DNA of 64,000 nt, from NCBI GenBank assembly GCA_033964015.1, contig CM066919.1, positions 30,223,459 through 30,287,458 on the forward strand. Reading direction: 5' to 3'. This DNA is from Scolanthus callimorphus. Lineage: Eukaryota > Cnidaria > Anthozoa > Actiniaria > Edwardsiidae. A model generated the notes under the pieces. The model did not search any database, was not told the origin of the DNA, and saw only the letters and a list, made by a program, of their open reading frames with translations. The position numbers and the translations under genes are program-made. Shown here in pieces: positions 1 through 12,788 of the stretch. Position 1 is the first letter of the stretch, and each line of letters opens with the position of its first letter.

Positions 1-675
1 TAATAGCATGTCAGCTGGACGAAAATAGGCTTTGCATGGGAGCAAACAGGTTTTTTCAAAGCACAGTTGGCCAACCATGTGGGCATTTGTTTAATTGTTT
101 TGGTTTTCCTGCATTAAATTATAATGCTTTAAAAAATATAGTTATTTTTGTGCAGGGTTATTCAGGGCACATTTCTCTGTTAGATATAATTCTAGGTAGC
201 TATATTCTTATAATTCTTTTCTCTTATCAGCATTTCATTTGGCAGATAAGAATATTTTCTTGACAGATTAAAGGTTACCTTCAGTGACAAAATGATATTT
301 AAAACTTCATTGTTCAAATGCACAGTTCTTTTTATCTCCAAAGGCTCCCAACTAAATATCCATGATCTGAGTTCCTTGGTACAATTTATTACCAGCTCTC
401 AAAAATGCTATAGACACATGTAAAGGAAAGACATTATGCTTGTTAAGGAATGTGCCATTGTTCCTGGAGATATCTTTCTGTAGGTAGATTTTTGAAGAGT
501 TGTGTAAGCTTATATTTTAAGAGGATTTAGACTTAAGACCCCATACAGGCTGGATATAAATTATAGTCGTTGAGAAGCCAAGGCCATCTCAATTCATCTT
601 TAAGAATTGTGCATTTGCTTAACAGCAAATTATTTAATTTTCTGATATTTAAACTGCAATTTTGTTACTTTTCAG
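1..675. other. Upstream intron of Slingshot gene
   Basis: No coding exon could be supported here. The first recognisable Slingshot exon starts at 676 after a pyrimidine-AG acceptor and begins mid-protein, so this stretch is probably intron and the initiator exon lies outside the window. Short open frames (for example 36-263 and 570-842) have no family resemblance in their own frames. Confidence 0.6.
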
Positions 676-2837
676 ATCAAGTTTTGAGGGTTTCTTTGCA
701 TCCAAGAGTGCCGCTTTCTCAATACCTGATGGGGATTTTGCAAGAAAAGCTTCCAAACATGGAGGTAGGTTTAGTTTGTAATTATATTAATGGGGTCTAC
801 TTGCCAATAACCACCAGCCATTTCAGGATGCACAGCAAATAGATTGTAGTGTATTTATTTCCTTGACAAAAAGGAGAAAGTATGAAGGCACGAATCTCCA
901 ATGAACTTGCTTTCATATTGCTATAAATATATCTCCAGCACCCAACATTTTCACATTTGCTTATGGGATTGCCCCCAACCTAACAGACTCTGAGCCTCAC
1001 ACATCTCCCAGTCGCCTACATAACGACAGCAGCCTTCTACTTCTATAAATCTATTGATATCTCAGAGATACTTTAGATTTTATTCTGTCATTGCTGTTAG
1101 TTTTTAGATTCATAACTATCCCTCCCCCTAGAGCAATCCTACCATACCTTGAGGCTTAAGGGTCTGTCCTCTTGGTGTCAAAATAAGCACACCTCCCTGA
1201 TTATTTTACAGGGCAGGCACCTAGTTATCCTCTATTTCTACTGTTTTTGAAGAAGCGGGGGAGGGGAGGGGAGGATAATCTGTAAGGAAAATGTGAAAGT
1301 TAAAGCCTGGTTTCCTTATAATTGCAGCAGTTGCAAAATCACTTTGACAGCAGTCACAACCACATTTATGGCCCAGGTTTCCATTAAAAGTTTGTGCCAT
1401 GCCAGTTGCAGCAGTTGTGAAACTCCAGTTGCAGCTGTCACAGAGATAGAACACAGACGATTCCTGCAAAACGAGTTGCAGCAGTCACAAGGGTTGCAGC
1501 ATGTGTAGCAGTCACGAGTGTCACAGGTTTCCATATAGTTGCAGAAGTGGCAACTGTCCCAGAATAACTTTGTTCATGACAGCTGCAATGGCTGCAACTA
1601 TATGGGAACTAGGCAATTAGAGGCTCAGGATATGTTAAGGTTTAATTAATGCAGCAGCAAATCTCACCTATAATTTTTCTGACAGGTGAAATGCAAGTTC
1701 ATCTCCAGTCCATGGTCAATCTTTTACGTGATGATGATGTGCTGAGACTTGTAAGTTTTTAAGATTTTTCTCCATCATTTTCTTGTATTCCATATGGTCA
1801 CATGCTCACTGTGCCTCTCCAGATTGTTATCAGAGATTTTTTGCAAAGTCTGCTGGATTATAACTGAAATCCCCAGATTTCTCATTTCTTTCTGTGATCC
1901 ATAGTCTGGATCCATGTCGGGCCTTCTTCAAGGATTTAGAGGTATTTTGGAAAATGCTCAGAATGTATTTTGGAAAGATTTGGGGAAGAAAATGTATTAG
2001 CTTCCAAAAGGTTCTCCTGATTCTAGTGGGGTTACCAATTGTGGGTGGCATGATTTTTCTCAACATCCCTGTTAACTTGCAACAATCAAATCTAAAGACT
2101 AATGCCATCTCTAAGGTTGTGATGACTGACGATAAGTGCAAATTAATTTCAAATTAATTTATCTACAGGTTGTTAAACTTGAAACAAAGTATGAATTTCC
2201 TGGTAAAGTGCGGTATTTAGCTGTTGTGTCCTCATTTAGTTTGGAAGACATAGAAGAGAGTATTGCCCTTGGTATTGACTGGATGAATGAAAAGTATGTA
2301 ACTTAGAACTGAGAATATCTTCATGCTGTTGGTATAAGCCAGGTTATCTGGGATCACACCACATGTTTTCATGCCTGTCAACATAATAAATTCTGATACG
2401 TGAGATCCTTATCTTGATTGACAGTTTCCAGGATAAATACAATAAACACCAAAACACCTATGGCTTATGATGACTGTAATTATGTCACATGTTTTGTGCC
2501 CTTGTAGAGTGTCTGTTGGCCTTGTGGTACCACTATGGAAAGATACAGCCATTGAGTTAGATGGAGATGGGTAGGTGTTATTTACATCTTTGTGATAGAA
2601 CTTGACTCATGAGCTATGGCGGCGATGCTCATTTATTTTATGATCTTCATAGCTTGTTCATATGTATGTATTTTTCATTTAGTATTCTCTATTTGCATTT
2701 ATTTTTCAGGGGTTTTGAATTGTCATCAAATTATCGGCTACACATTCTAAAGCCTGTATCTGTACAGACTATGTGGTAAGATATTAATTTATGTTCTGTT
2801 TCCCTGTCCCTGTCTTCTCTTTTTATCTATGGTCATA

Positions 2838-2870
<33 letters not shown>

Positions 2871-5800
2871 GCCCTGAAAATATGCCCTAGGGCATAATTG
2901 TCACATTCGTGTTGCAAAAATGCCCTTTTTGCTAAAACAGGTTCTAGGGCATATTTGTCACATTAGTGTTGCAATAATGCCCTACCCACAACACTGATGT
3001 GACGAATATGCCCGAATGTTGCAAAATGCCCTACAAAAGTGTGACAAATATGCCCGTCCATCTCCCTGTCTGTCTGTCTGTCTGTCTACAAAGACAAGTA
3101 GTAGTGATGAATGTTTAAGATTGTTACATTTTTTACATGGGCCCTTATAGCCATCAAAAATGTTTTACAGGACTGCTTTCCAATGGATTCACAAATGCTC
3201 TGACAATGCAAGAAGAAACAACCATTACCCTGGAGGGCTGTCACATGGGTGGGCAAAATACTATGAGAACCTTGTCTCCTCTGATCAGCTCTGTATTAAA
3301 GAATGGTAAGTCATTTAGTTTATTAATACTGTAGTGCTGTTAAAGGTCCATTCGCCTGGCACTGTCAAAGTAATTATATGTAGTATTTTTGTATCGTAAA
3401 AGCCCTATTATTTTTTACAGGCATGAAACAGAAGACAACTTAAAAGTCGCAGATCATTCAATAGGAAGAAGGTATAAAAGTAGTACTCTGTGTGACAATC
3501 TATTTAAAATCTGTGATAACCATCTCTTTTCATTATCATTATTACTGGAAGGGTAAATGCCTCTTTCTTTATTGTACAGTAAAGAAGATGAAATCCTGAT
3601 GAAGCTCATTCGACATAAGTTAAGAGAGGTATGTACCGCAAATTACATTAAATTTGAAGATATGCATTTTCATGGAAAATGCCAACCCTGGATACAGCTT
3701 AGTGGCGCAGTGTGTTAGTGAACAGCACACACTGTGCATATGATTTCAAACCCCAGACCGACCAACCATATCGACTTTTCTCTGATCCGTGTAGCTTGCT
3801 TATAGCTTTGAATTCCTTTCAAATGGAGCTCTGATAAGGTTTGTCAGTTGAATTACTGTTATGAGGTATCCACGTAAAATATGGTTACTTTACTTTTACT
3901 TTTATTGAGCCAGGTTATACTTGTATGTCTGTACCAGACATGAGCGATTATAGTGCTATAGCATTGGTGTGGTTGCAAATATCAGAGTATATAAACTAAT
4001 AATTATCTATACCTAATGATAATCTATCTAATTAAATATATTTGTTTTAGGTTATGATGAAAGTTGATCTTGAAGAAGTGACAAGTAAACAGGTATAAAC
4101 CATATTTGGTTTTTACTTTTCTAATTAATCCTGTTTACATCCTTTCCAAAAACGTTTATCAGAGGTTGTTAAATGAATGCTATCAAGCGCTAGCTAGTGA
4201 TGGGACCCAATCTCTCCCACAGAGAAATGAAATGGAACTTGCTACCCTCAGCAGCAATTAATGCAGACTCTTTAGCCATGTTTAAGGTGGTGCTAGCAGA
4301 TAGCTAGCTACCGCACCTCCCATTACCATTGATTAGTTTACCTATAAGGCAATTACTTAAATTAAAGATTAAAAATGATACCAGAGGGAGAGAATATATA
4401 GCTGACAGTCTTAATTTGTAATTTCATCATTGAGGGTCGCTTCCTTAAAGGCCTAATTTTCTTTTAAGTATTTTAGTAATTTGTTGTTCTTCCAACATTT
4501 TTTGCTATGTTACAAAACTAAGCAACTCTGCTTTATTTTGACCTTTTATACAGGTTCGAGAGTCACTAGAAGGGGAGATGCAGATGGACTTGAGAGAGTA
4601 CAAGCAATTCATAGATAAGGAAATGTTAACAATATTTGGCCAGATGGACTCTGCTTCTAAAATATATGACCACGTTTATCTGGTAAGACATGTGAAAGAT
4701 TTCTGTAGAAGGTAAATCTACATAACTTACTATTGAAGTATGGGAGTATTTATTAAGGCTATGGTTTTCCCACATCCTGTTTGATGTCTGGCTTTCTATC
4801 AATGGAACTACATATGCCAAGGGGCCTAGTGGAGTTGCTTGTTAGGAGAACACTGGTGCCTAATGTACATTTTTCCAGACCCAGTTGCTTACATGATTTA
4901 CACCTAGGCCTAGCCCTGATATTTTTTGTGGTACCAGCAACATTTGCAAAGCTAGTTACACACTGCTTGCATTGTTGATTCGCTTCTCTGAAAGTGTTGG
5001 GCAATGTGCTGTTCCAAAAAAAACGTACCCCCTATTGAGGAACTTCTCGCTTTGCGCAGTCTTTTGATCCAGACAACATCCACACTTGGCGCATAATTTG
5101 TCCAATCTGCAGGCGACCAAATTTGTCATCTCCATGTACGTGTTAATATGCCCTGTCAATATGCTCTTTGAACTGTTATCATTATCTGTTAACCAAGTTT
5201 AGACTATTTTCACTTTTTCACTCCTGTTGCATGTTCAATTTGTTATCTACCAGAACTTGTATTGCTTGTATTTCACTATTTCTATTATTTGTATTTTTCT
5301 GCCCCTAACCCCCTTGGAGGCATTTCCTGTAAGGGACCCCGAGTCCTGTTATTTGTCCTCTCTGGGCACGATCCCCCTAATTGTCTAAATAAATAAATAA
5401 ATAAATAAGTAAACTCCAAATTTTCAAAAATTGCTCTACCCGGCCTGTGGAAATTCCTGACTCCTGTACAGCCCCTGTGGAAATTTGGAGCAACCTCTGT
5501 GGAAATTCCTCATTCTCTTGTGGGCCTGTGGAAATTCCACAGTTGCGAATGAATACCGTGTTGAAATTCCAGGGTAAAATGAATGGCACTGTAGAAATTC
5601 CAGGGTCAAAATCAACAAACCCTGTGGAAATTCCAGGGTCAAACACAGAGACCCCTGTGGAATTTTCAGGTTTCTCGATAGGGGGGTACGGATTTTTTTT
5701 GGGAACAGCCAATCATTGGACTCAACAGTTTCAGTGATTATTGTTTGAAAGTCATAGTTATTTGGCAGCCATATTTCAGTTCAGCCTGTAGTTCACCGGA

Positions 5801-8800
5801 CGCTCAAAGGCAACAGTAGATTACCTTTTAGTATGATATAATATGATAACATGATAAGTGACATTGTGTTTTTGTCTCTATGGCAGGGCTCAGAATGGAA
5901 TGCATCAAACCTGGAGGAACTGAAGGAAAACGGTGTTGGATATATACTTAACATTACCAAGGAAATCGATAACTTCTTTGCTGGGACCTTCACTTACTTA
6001 AACATCAGGTTTGGCATCAACACAAATATGATGTGTCACTATAAAGCTCTCTTAATTTATGTCAGCATCCCTACCTTTGAGATTTGGTAGCAGCGCACTA
6101 ACAAGATAACCCCCTGTCCTGTTATAGCTAGGTTTCTTTTTTAAATCAAATTTATAAACCAAAGGGATTTCAAAAAGAGGGACCTGGAAGGTTACCCATG
6201 AGATCTGATATCAGCAGGCAAGATTGACCAGATTGTACGTCAGTGTCACTCATTGTATGCAAGGAATTTTACAATCGTTGTAACCTCCCAAATGAATCAT
6301 CGCATGTTGTAAGTTAGACCACATCCACGTTACGCGCGAGTACCTATAAACGATTATCAAATCCAGGCCCTGTCCTAGAATTACATTAAAATGTATCAGA
6401 CTTGGACAGGGTAGCACTAAAATTCCCTGGATTGACTATCCACCCGGTATACGTTTATACAACGCACCGTATGACTTATTGCCATTGCTTCTCCTGTCTC
6501 TTATAGGCTTTGGGATGAAGAAGAATCAAACCTTCTGCCGTACTGGGATGAAGCCTCTAAATTCATCAATCAAGCAAGGTCAGTCTTTCGGCTGATTGTA
6601 GCCACCAAGTAATACCCTCACAATTTATCTTAGCAGTGATATAATACTCGCGAATATTCCAGCTGTTATAATGACATGAATCGAGCGCTTCCCTGTTAGA
6701 AAAGCGGCCGACACTTGCCCATTCTCTCACCCAGAGATCCCCGGCTTGTCTGCTGGGGACATCCATTTGAGGGCTGTCGCCGACTGGCTGATTTTGAGCT
6801 TTGGAGCATGCGCTGAAAGGTTTTTCTCTCAGCGGCTCTGTATTAAATCTCACGCATGCGTCATTGACTGTCACCAGAGCCTCCCCCGCGAGGTTACGAG
6901 CCGAGGAGCTCTGGGATCGAGAATGACACTTGTCTAGCGCTTACCGAAACGCAGTGCGCGCCGTCTCAAAGTAATGCGCGTTGCATGTTGGTAGTTGGGT
7001 ATAACGCGTTGCATATTTGTAGTTTGGTATAGCTTGAATGGTCCATTAATAGAAAAATTCATGTTTGTTTCAGAGATAATGGTTCAAAGGTCCTTGTCCA
7101 TTGTAAAATGGGAATAAGCAGATCCGCTTCAACGGTAAGTTATTCTCAATTCCGGACAGACGATTCCTTCCTGTGTGGTCTAATTTATTCCCGTACCTTG
7201 TCAGGTGATCGCGTACGGAATGAAAGAATACGGGACAAGTCTTAATGATACCATGAAATACGTCAAGTCACGACGCGCGTGTGCTCAACCCAATCAGGGA
7301 TTCTGGAAACAACTGATCACCTACGAGGGAATTTTGAACTCAAGGTAAAGAGGAAACGACAAGGATTTTTTATACAGACGCCATTTCATGTTGGTAATCG
7401 CCCAGACTACGGAGTATCAAAACTATACCTGACAAACAAAAACAAAACTGTTTTTTCACGACATCCTAGATAAAAATTGGTTTTCAAATAATCTCCAAAC
7501 TGACAGGCATAGAAATAAACAGACAGACAGACCAATACTGATTTGGGTACTGACTGTCTATCTTTGTTTTTCAGTCGTCACAGATACAATGAACTCTTCA
7601 ATCGTCGCCGTTCTAGCACGGACAAGGACACAGGAAGGTCTAAGAGACGTCGGAAGCGTGGGGGACGTTCAAAGGCGAGCACTTTAACAACTAGCAAGAT
7701 AATCGAGGACAACATTATATTAGAGCAACCAAAACCCAACACTATAGATCGTAGTGTGTTCCTTGATGACATTGGACAAAGCAGCGACGAGGAAGAGGAA
7801 AGTGAGCTTGGAGATTATGATGATGATATGAGTGATGATGATGAACCTTTAATGATGCGTCCGATTGATCAAAATGAAAGACACGAGGAAGAGCTTCAGT
7901 CTTGGGAGGATGAAATGGTCGGTAGTAGTAAGAGTAGTCCGGAGCAGTCACCATGTAGTAGTCGTGGACATAGTGATAACGAAAAAGAAAACATAGATAT
8001 AGAAGAGTCTGAGAACTATGGTCCAAAAAAGCCTCTCCATAGGGCCATGTCCAGCCCTTCTTTGAGGAAGCCGCCAAAAAAGCGCAAAGTTCACAAGAAA
8101 ACCTTGGACGGTACGGAGCTTGATAGGTGCCACTCACTTAGAGAACTGTTGACGGGTAGAGTGGCAGCTGTCAAGGAGGGAATGAAGGCTAACAAATTAG
8201 CTAGAACGTCTGGGCTGCAGTACGAAAAAGCTGGCTCGCTGGAAAGAGCTGAAATCCTACCGGCGCATAAAGACTCTTCTGAGGATTCAGATCACACCAC
8301 CGGTGATACGAACAGAAAGTCTGATGAACCTAGTGATACTAGAGAAGAGAGCAGTAGCGACGGAGCTCTGGCAAAACCACAGAAGACCTCCAGTTGAAAG
8401 CGGAGCCTGCAGATGTTGGAAGCGAGCCTGATAGTCAACAGGCGGACGACACTCATGGTTTGTGTGCCGTCAAGACGGGAACGGTGAAGCGGCAGTCAAA
8501 GAATTTTGAGGAGGGGATAGTTAATATTCCCTGGGAACTGGAAGAGATTGTAGGTGTGGCTAAGAAGAAAATTCAAGAGAAAGAGGAACCGTTGTCTCCA
8601 GAGACTCAAGGGGTACTTTCGGAGGATGCTCCTACCTCTGGTGACGAACCTCTTCCAGGTGTTGTGAAAAGGCACACTGACGCTCTAGAGAAGAGACATT
8701 CCAAAAAATCTGAGTCGGAAGATGATACCAAAATTGATAATGTAACTACAGATACTACTGCACCTAAAAAGCTCATAATCCCGGAATCTTCTTTTACTGT

Positions 8801-10961
8801 TGAAATTGTTGGTAAGACGTCGGAAGCCGAACAGGGTTTGCTTGGCATATTTGATACGGGCGTAGTGCGAAGGCAAATCAACGAAGAAATGAGAAAGGAG
8901 AAAATACAACGGAGAATAAGTGGGAGTAAAAAATTTAGAGAGAGCACGGAGGAAGTAATAATTACTAAAGAAGAAGAGGAAATACGATCGTCCGAAAAAG
9001 TGGAAACAGAGTGTACCGGCGAAGGCTCTGGTGGGGAAGAACCGCTTAAAGGAATTGTTAAAAGGCACGCGAAAGATTTCGAGGAATTGCATAGCCGACT
9101 TCAGTCAGAAAAGAGTCCAAAAAGTCCGACATCTGATGGAGAAACAGGTAAAAAGGGACCATCCAGCCCCCAAAAGGTGCAGACAGAGGCAGAGGCTGTG
9201 GCAACTCCTAAAAGTGGAATCCCTTTCAAAGAACGTTTACGGGAGCAGCAAGGAACTGCTGCATACGTTGGAAAACAAACAATTGATGTAGACAAAATGC
9301 TTGAAAGAGCAAATGACGAAATGAAAAAGCATAAATCGCAGCCCGAGGCGAGCCACAAAGAGGAAGAGTTCTCTACACGGTCGTTATATGAGGACGAAAA
9401 GACTGAGAGCGAGGAGACTGGTACTGCAGAAGTCGAAGATGAGATTAGTGAGATTCCACGGCCCGGTACGGTAAAACGAAATACGGAATTATTAATGAGC
9501 AGAGCTAGTAGCGTCCCAGAGCAAGATGAGAAAGTAAACGAATCAAAGAGAATGTCCAGTTCCAAGGAGGAGGTGACCGATTATAAGTCGGAGTCCTCTG
9601 TTATTGTAACGACTGCAGAGCCTGATTTATACCTTGAGTTTCAGAAAGATTCGGTAGACCCTAAACGTGTGCGTGAGCAATCTGAGGAAGTTGGTTTAGT
9701 AAAGCGTCAAACTCTTATTCTAGAAGGAAAATATCAGGAGGAACCTACAAAAGAGAAAGCAGTGGGCATTACAGGTGACCAAGAGATCCCAGATAGCAAA
9801 TCACTCCCCAGCAACGAGGCAGAAAGCCCTGAAGCAATATGCGGCTCTCAATCAGGGAGGGCGCCTGATGGGCTTCCTTTGGAAATAATTACATTGACAA
9901 CTGCAGAAGCCCCGTCCGAAGGGCTTAGTTCGTCCGGGACGGTCAAGAAGCAGAAGAGGTTATTCGAGGAACGACGGGCAGTCAAGGATAAATCTTCAAC
10001 GAAAGACGTTAAATCTGAAAGCGTTTCTAGTAAAAAGGAAGATATCAGTATTCTTGAAAGTGAAGCAACAAGGGAACCAGTTATTGAAAGTACTGTTGAC
10101 AATAAGGAGCCTAACGACTCTGTTGATACATCAAGCGTTGTAAGTGTACGGTTTCATCTGAAATTACTGGAGGAGATAATCAGTAGCTCGAACAAGCGCG
10201 AGCAGCACAAGCAGAGGACAAGTAAAGCTCTGGCAGCAATAGAGGAAAAACGCAGTCAGATTGATCTGGCGAGGAATAAAGAAGATTCCAGGATACAACT
10301 TGAGCTTGATATCAAGGAAAAAGACGATACAAATAGGGGAAATACAATGCCCGAAGACCTGGATGATAATGTATTTGCGTGTAGTTCTTCATCCGATGAG
10401 GAATCAGAACATGATAACTTGCTGAACAGTCTGAGCGACTCGGCGGTTTCTACGGCACTTGAAAACGCTAAGAAAGAACTCGACTCGCCTGACGAAACCC
10501 CTCCTGCAAACTCAGGTCACGTCAAACGCAGGACTCTTCTGTTAGAAGAACAAATACGTGAAACAACCACGTCAGTTCGACGGCATGTGTCCATGCCAAT
10601 GTCCCTCCAACAGGGCGAAAGACCTGTGGTTCACATAAGAAAACGATCGTTATCCGACATCACACCGGGGTCTACTTCTCGTACGAATGAAGACCTGGAG
10701 TCATTTCAACCACTAGAAATGCCACAGGATTATCCACCCACTGGCGTCGAATCTCCAACCAAAGAGCAAAGTCTTAGGTGTCAAGTCCTGGATTTTAGTG
10801 CCAATTCTACGGTAACGGACATTAGGAATGCACCTCCTGAATCAACCATAAAAGACAGAGAGGTTTTAGAGCACGATGAAAAACAAACTGACACAGACAC
10901 CAGTGAATATCAACGGCCAAACGTAAAGCAAGCCGTCCAACGCTTAGATAGCAACGCCTGA
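676..10961 (+). CDS. SSH: Slingshot-family cofilin phosphatase (5' partial)
   Basis: Dual-specificity phosphatase of the Slingshot family, which reactivates cofilin/ADF by removing its inhibitory N-terminal phosphoserine and so drives actin filament turnover. Exons read: 676-764, 1686-1750, 2169-2293, 2508-2570, 2710-2775, 3171-3305, 3421-3471, 3580-3628, 4051-4092, 4554-4682, 5887-6008, 6507-6578, 7074-7134, 7205-7344 and 7575-10961; all keep phase and use GT-AG. The order is the N-terminal SSH domain (FFASKSAAF onward), a DEK-like segment (exons 8-10), then the catalytic domain beginning GSEWNASNLEEL. The signature HCKMGISRSAST has its nucleophile cysteine at 7102-7104. The tail of about 1100 residues is acidic and Ser-rich, with at least eight VKR motifs also known from vertebrate SSH tails. 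Frame 1 ends in TGA at 8395-8397 while the tail continues in another frame from about 8358; one missing A in the run at 8372-8375 would join them. The initiator exon is missing. Confidence 0.93.
1310..1610. repeat. Degenerate GTTGCAGCAGT minisatellite in intron
   Basis: The intron between the first two visible Slingshot exons contains many imperfect copies of a motif like GTTGCAGCAGTCACAA, irregularly spaced and partly inverted (TGCAACTATATGG near 1592). Both strands give short open frames here, but the composition is repeat-driven and they show no protein family resemblance. Confidence 0.55.
2838..3088. repeat. TGTC microsatellites flanking a palindromic repeat cluster
   Basis: A TGTC tetranucleotide run (about 2838-2870) and another (about 3066-3088) bracket four copies, in both orientations, of a unit beginning GGGCATATTTGTCACATT. 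Copies at 2949-2984 and 2988-3013 face each other and could form a hairpin. The block lies in a Slingshot intron, about 80 bases before the exon at 3171. Confidence 0.7.
5008..5709. mobile_element. Inverted-repeat element with internal CCTGTGGAAATTCC minisatellite
   Basis: The left end GCTGTTCCAAAAAAAACGTA (from 5008) is matched inverted at the right end (about 5679-5709, TACGGATTTTTTTTGGGAAC), giving terminal inverted repeats of about 30 bases around a 700 base body. The body contains what looks like the 3' end of a non-LTR element (TAAATAAATAAATAAATAAG near 5383-5410). It then has about eight diverged copies of CCTGTGGAAATTCCAGGGTC at 5440-5672. It sits in the Slingshot intron between exons 4554-4682 and 5887-6008. 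No transposase is visible, so it is non-autonomous. Confidence 0.6.
6715..6925. repeat. Dispersed ~200 bp repeat, copy 1
   Basis: This is one of three diverged copies in the window (others at 12789-12995 and 51843-52030). They share a core like CACTGACGCATGCGCAAGAT, a conserved 'CAGCGGCTCTG / GAGAGAAAT' block, and ends related to CCCAGAG and CTCTGGG in inverse orientation. It is probably a short non-autonomous transposon, inside the Slingshot intron between exons 6507-6578 and 7074-7134. Short open frames across it are repeat-derived. Confidence 0.6.
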
Positions 10962-11860
10962 TAGGTATCATTTCCTGGTAGCTTTTAAGGGTAAATTAGC
11001 AAATTCAGCGTTTGACTTTGCAAATCAACCGCACAGAAACATTCGTTTCCTAAGGAAACCTACAGCTTATACTCAGTAATCTCAATTATTTTCTTCACCG
11101 TTCGACCTCAGGCCCTCTTCCACTAGATAGATGCGTCGAAGCCTCTCGTAGCCGAGGATTAAAAGCCACACAGGGCTGAAAATATATATAAAAAAATTGG
11201 TTTGCCGCCTTGCCAGGCCATGTGAATTTTGGAAAGTGCCTTGCAGGTAGAAGAACAAGGGTCCTTCACGGGGTTGTGTGGATACTATTTGGCCACTGAT
11301 GTTCGATAGCAATTTCGCGTTTGGCAGCAGCTATTTCGAGCACTTTGAAGTCCATTGTTTCCTTGGGCGATCACTGTCCAAGAAACCAATCAAAACAGGC
11401 TCTCGATCGTCTGCTGAGAGGCTTCGTGAAAGAGAATGCTTTCTACGAATGTGCTCCAATGAAAATGATTGGAAACGCAGATCGCATGCCATATAATATA
11501 CCTACATGTTCCATATAGGCACACATTTGAACATGACTGGAACGGAAAACCTCTTCCGATTCCACAAAACAATGCAAAGCATATACGGATTCCACAAACA
11601 AGTTTACTTTGACATTAAAGTTTCGACAGTTTCAGATTACTTGAGAAATTCTGATTAATTGCTATATTTAATCGTAGACTAAGTGTAGATAATAAGATGC
11701 AAGATTTGTAAATATTTATTGACCAGAAGAATATCGTTATTTTTTATGCATCAATAAGGTTACTGGAGTAGAAATATTAGAAAATTACAATTGTAGTTGT
11801 ACAGATTTTTTACTTGAAATTTTTTATCGGAAAATAAATTCCACAGCTACTTATAACTAG
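10962..11860 (+). other. Slingshot 3' UTR
   Basis: This AT-rich, non-coding sequence follows the TGA at 10959-10961. An AATAAA hexamer at 11833-11838 followed by GT-rich sequence is a reasonable poly(A) site. Short open frames at 11082-11570 on both strands show no family resemblance. Confidence 0.5.
11833..11838 (+). terminator. Candidate poly(A) signal of Slingshot
   Basis: AATAAA hexamer about 870 bases after the Slingshot stop codon, and the first canonical signal noticed downstream of the long terminal exon. Position and sequence are the only support. Confidence 0.4.
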
Positions 11861-11932
11861 CGTGTAGCCTTTATTTGCCCTCACACGCACAGCAGCTAAT
11901 GAACTGGCGCGTAAAAGCGTGATACACTAAAG

Positions 11933-12370
11933 CAGGGTTCCCACGGTGTCAGGCTCTCGATATTCCAGGACTTTCAAGGACGTTTGATTTAATGACCTTT
12001 CATAATGAAAAATGCGAATCGTTGCACATTACGAGTGTCCTTTGTTTCAAAGATAGATTATTGATAGTTTTTATTCAGGTTCCTTTATTCTATTTTACAA
12101 TACAGTAAGCACCCGCATGAAAGAACAAATGGGTTAAGAACATTAGGCTGAAATTTGTTATTTTAGGTACCTGTTTTATAAGAACCTTACGCAGTGTATA
12201 TATGGAAGCTCTATTTGGGCTGTTATTATAATGCGGGTGTTTATTGTATACACACTCAACATCTTGCAAATTCATTCTTCAGGAAAATATTTCTATGACT
12301 CGATTACTTTGATAGGTTTTATACAAATTCCATGACTTTCCAGGTTTTCAAGGACCCGTGGGAACCCTGC
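11933..12370. mobile_element. hAT-like non-autonomous transposon (CAGGGTTCCC ends)
   Basis: The ends are CAGGGTTCCCACGG and its inverse CCGTGGGAACCCTG, with further inverted similarity inward (TCCAGGACTTTCAAGGAC against CTTTCCAGGTTTTCAAGGAC). Termini starting CAGGG are typical of hAT elements. No clean 8 bp target duplication is visible, so the superfamily call is tentative. A second inverted pair (GCACCCGCAT at about 12108 and ATGCGGGTG at about 12231) lies inside, suggesting a nested palindromic insertion. It is intergenic, between the convergent Slingshot and eIF3e genes. Confidence 0.55.
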
Positions 12371-12485
12371 AAAGTTTACTTCCCTGGTTCAACATATCGT
12401 CCCGATATGCAAGTTGTTGATTCGTTACAAGACCATAATGATCACGTGTCGAGGAGAGTATTTAGAGTATGGCATTATTCTCACC

Positions 12486-12508
12486 GGGGGGGGGGGGGGG
12501 GGGGGGGG
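12486..12508. repeat. Poly-G run (23 G)
   Basis: A homopolymer of 23 G in intergenic sequence. Similar G or C runs occur near 46878 and 51504-51522. Lengths of such runs are often unreliable in assemblies. Confidence 0.8.
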
Positions 12509-12788
12509 ACTCCAATATTTTTTTGTCGGTGATGATCGTCGGAAATTTTCTAGATAGTTACCTGTTAGGTCCGTTCTAGCAAATCACACTTCTTGGTAGC
12601 CTGAATTTCAGACGTATTTTTCCTCGTAAAAAAAAATGAGCAAATTACGAGGGAAAATACCTCCTGTTGGTACCTTTTACGGGTCCAAATCAACTAAGCG
12701 ACGCCATTTTAGGTACCTTTTAGGGGTAAAATCGAAAGTTCCCTATTGTAGCCGGACACATGCTTCCTTTCATGTTTCCCAACATTCC

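Noticed and set aside
3690..3790. tRNA-like stretch (GCTTAGTGGCGCAGTG ... GATTTCAAACCC)
   Set aside because: It has A-box-like and weak B-box-like segments, but no acceptor or anticodon stems can be paired; at best it is an old SINE relic.
8606..9565. Minus-strand open frames opposite the Slingshot tail
   Set aside because: Shadows of the acidic, repeat-rich coding strand.
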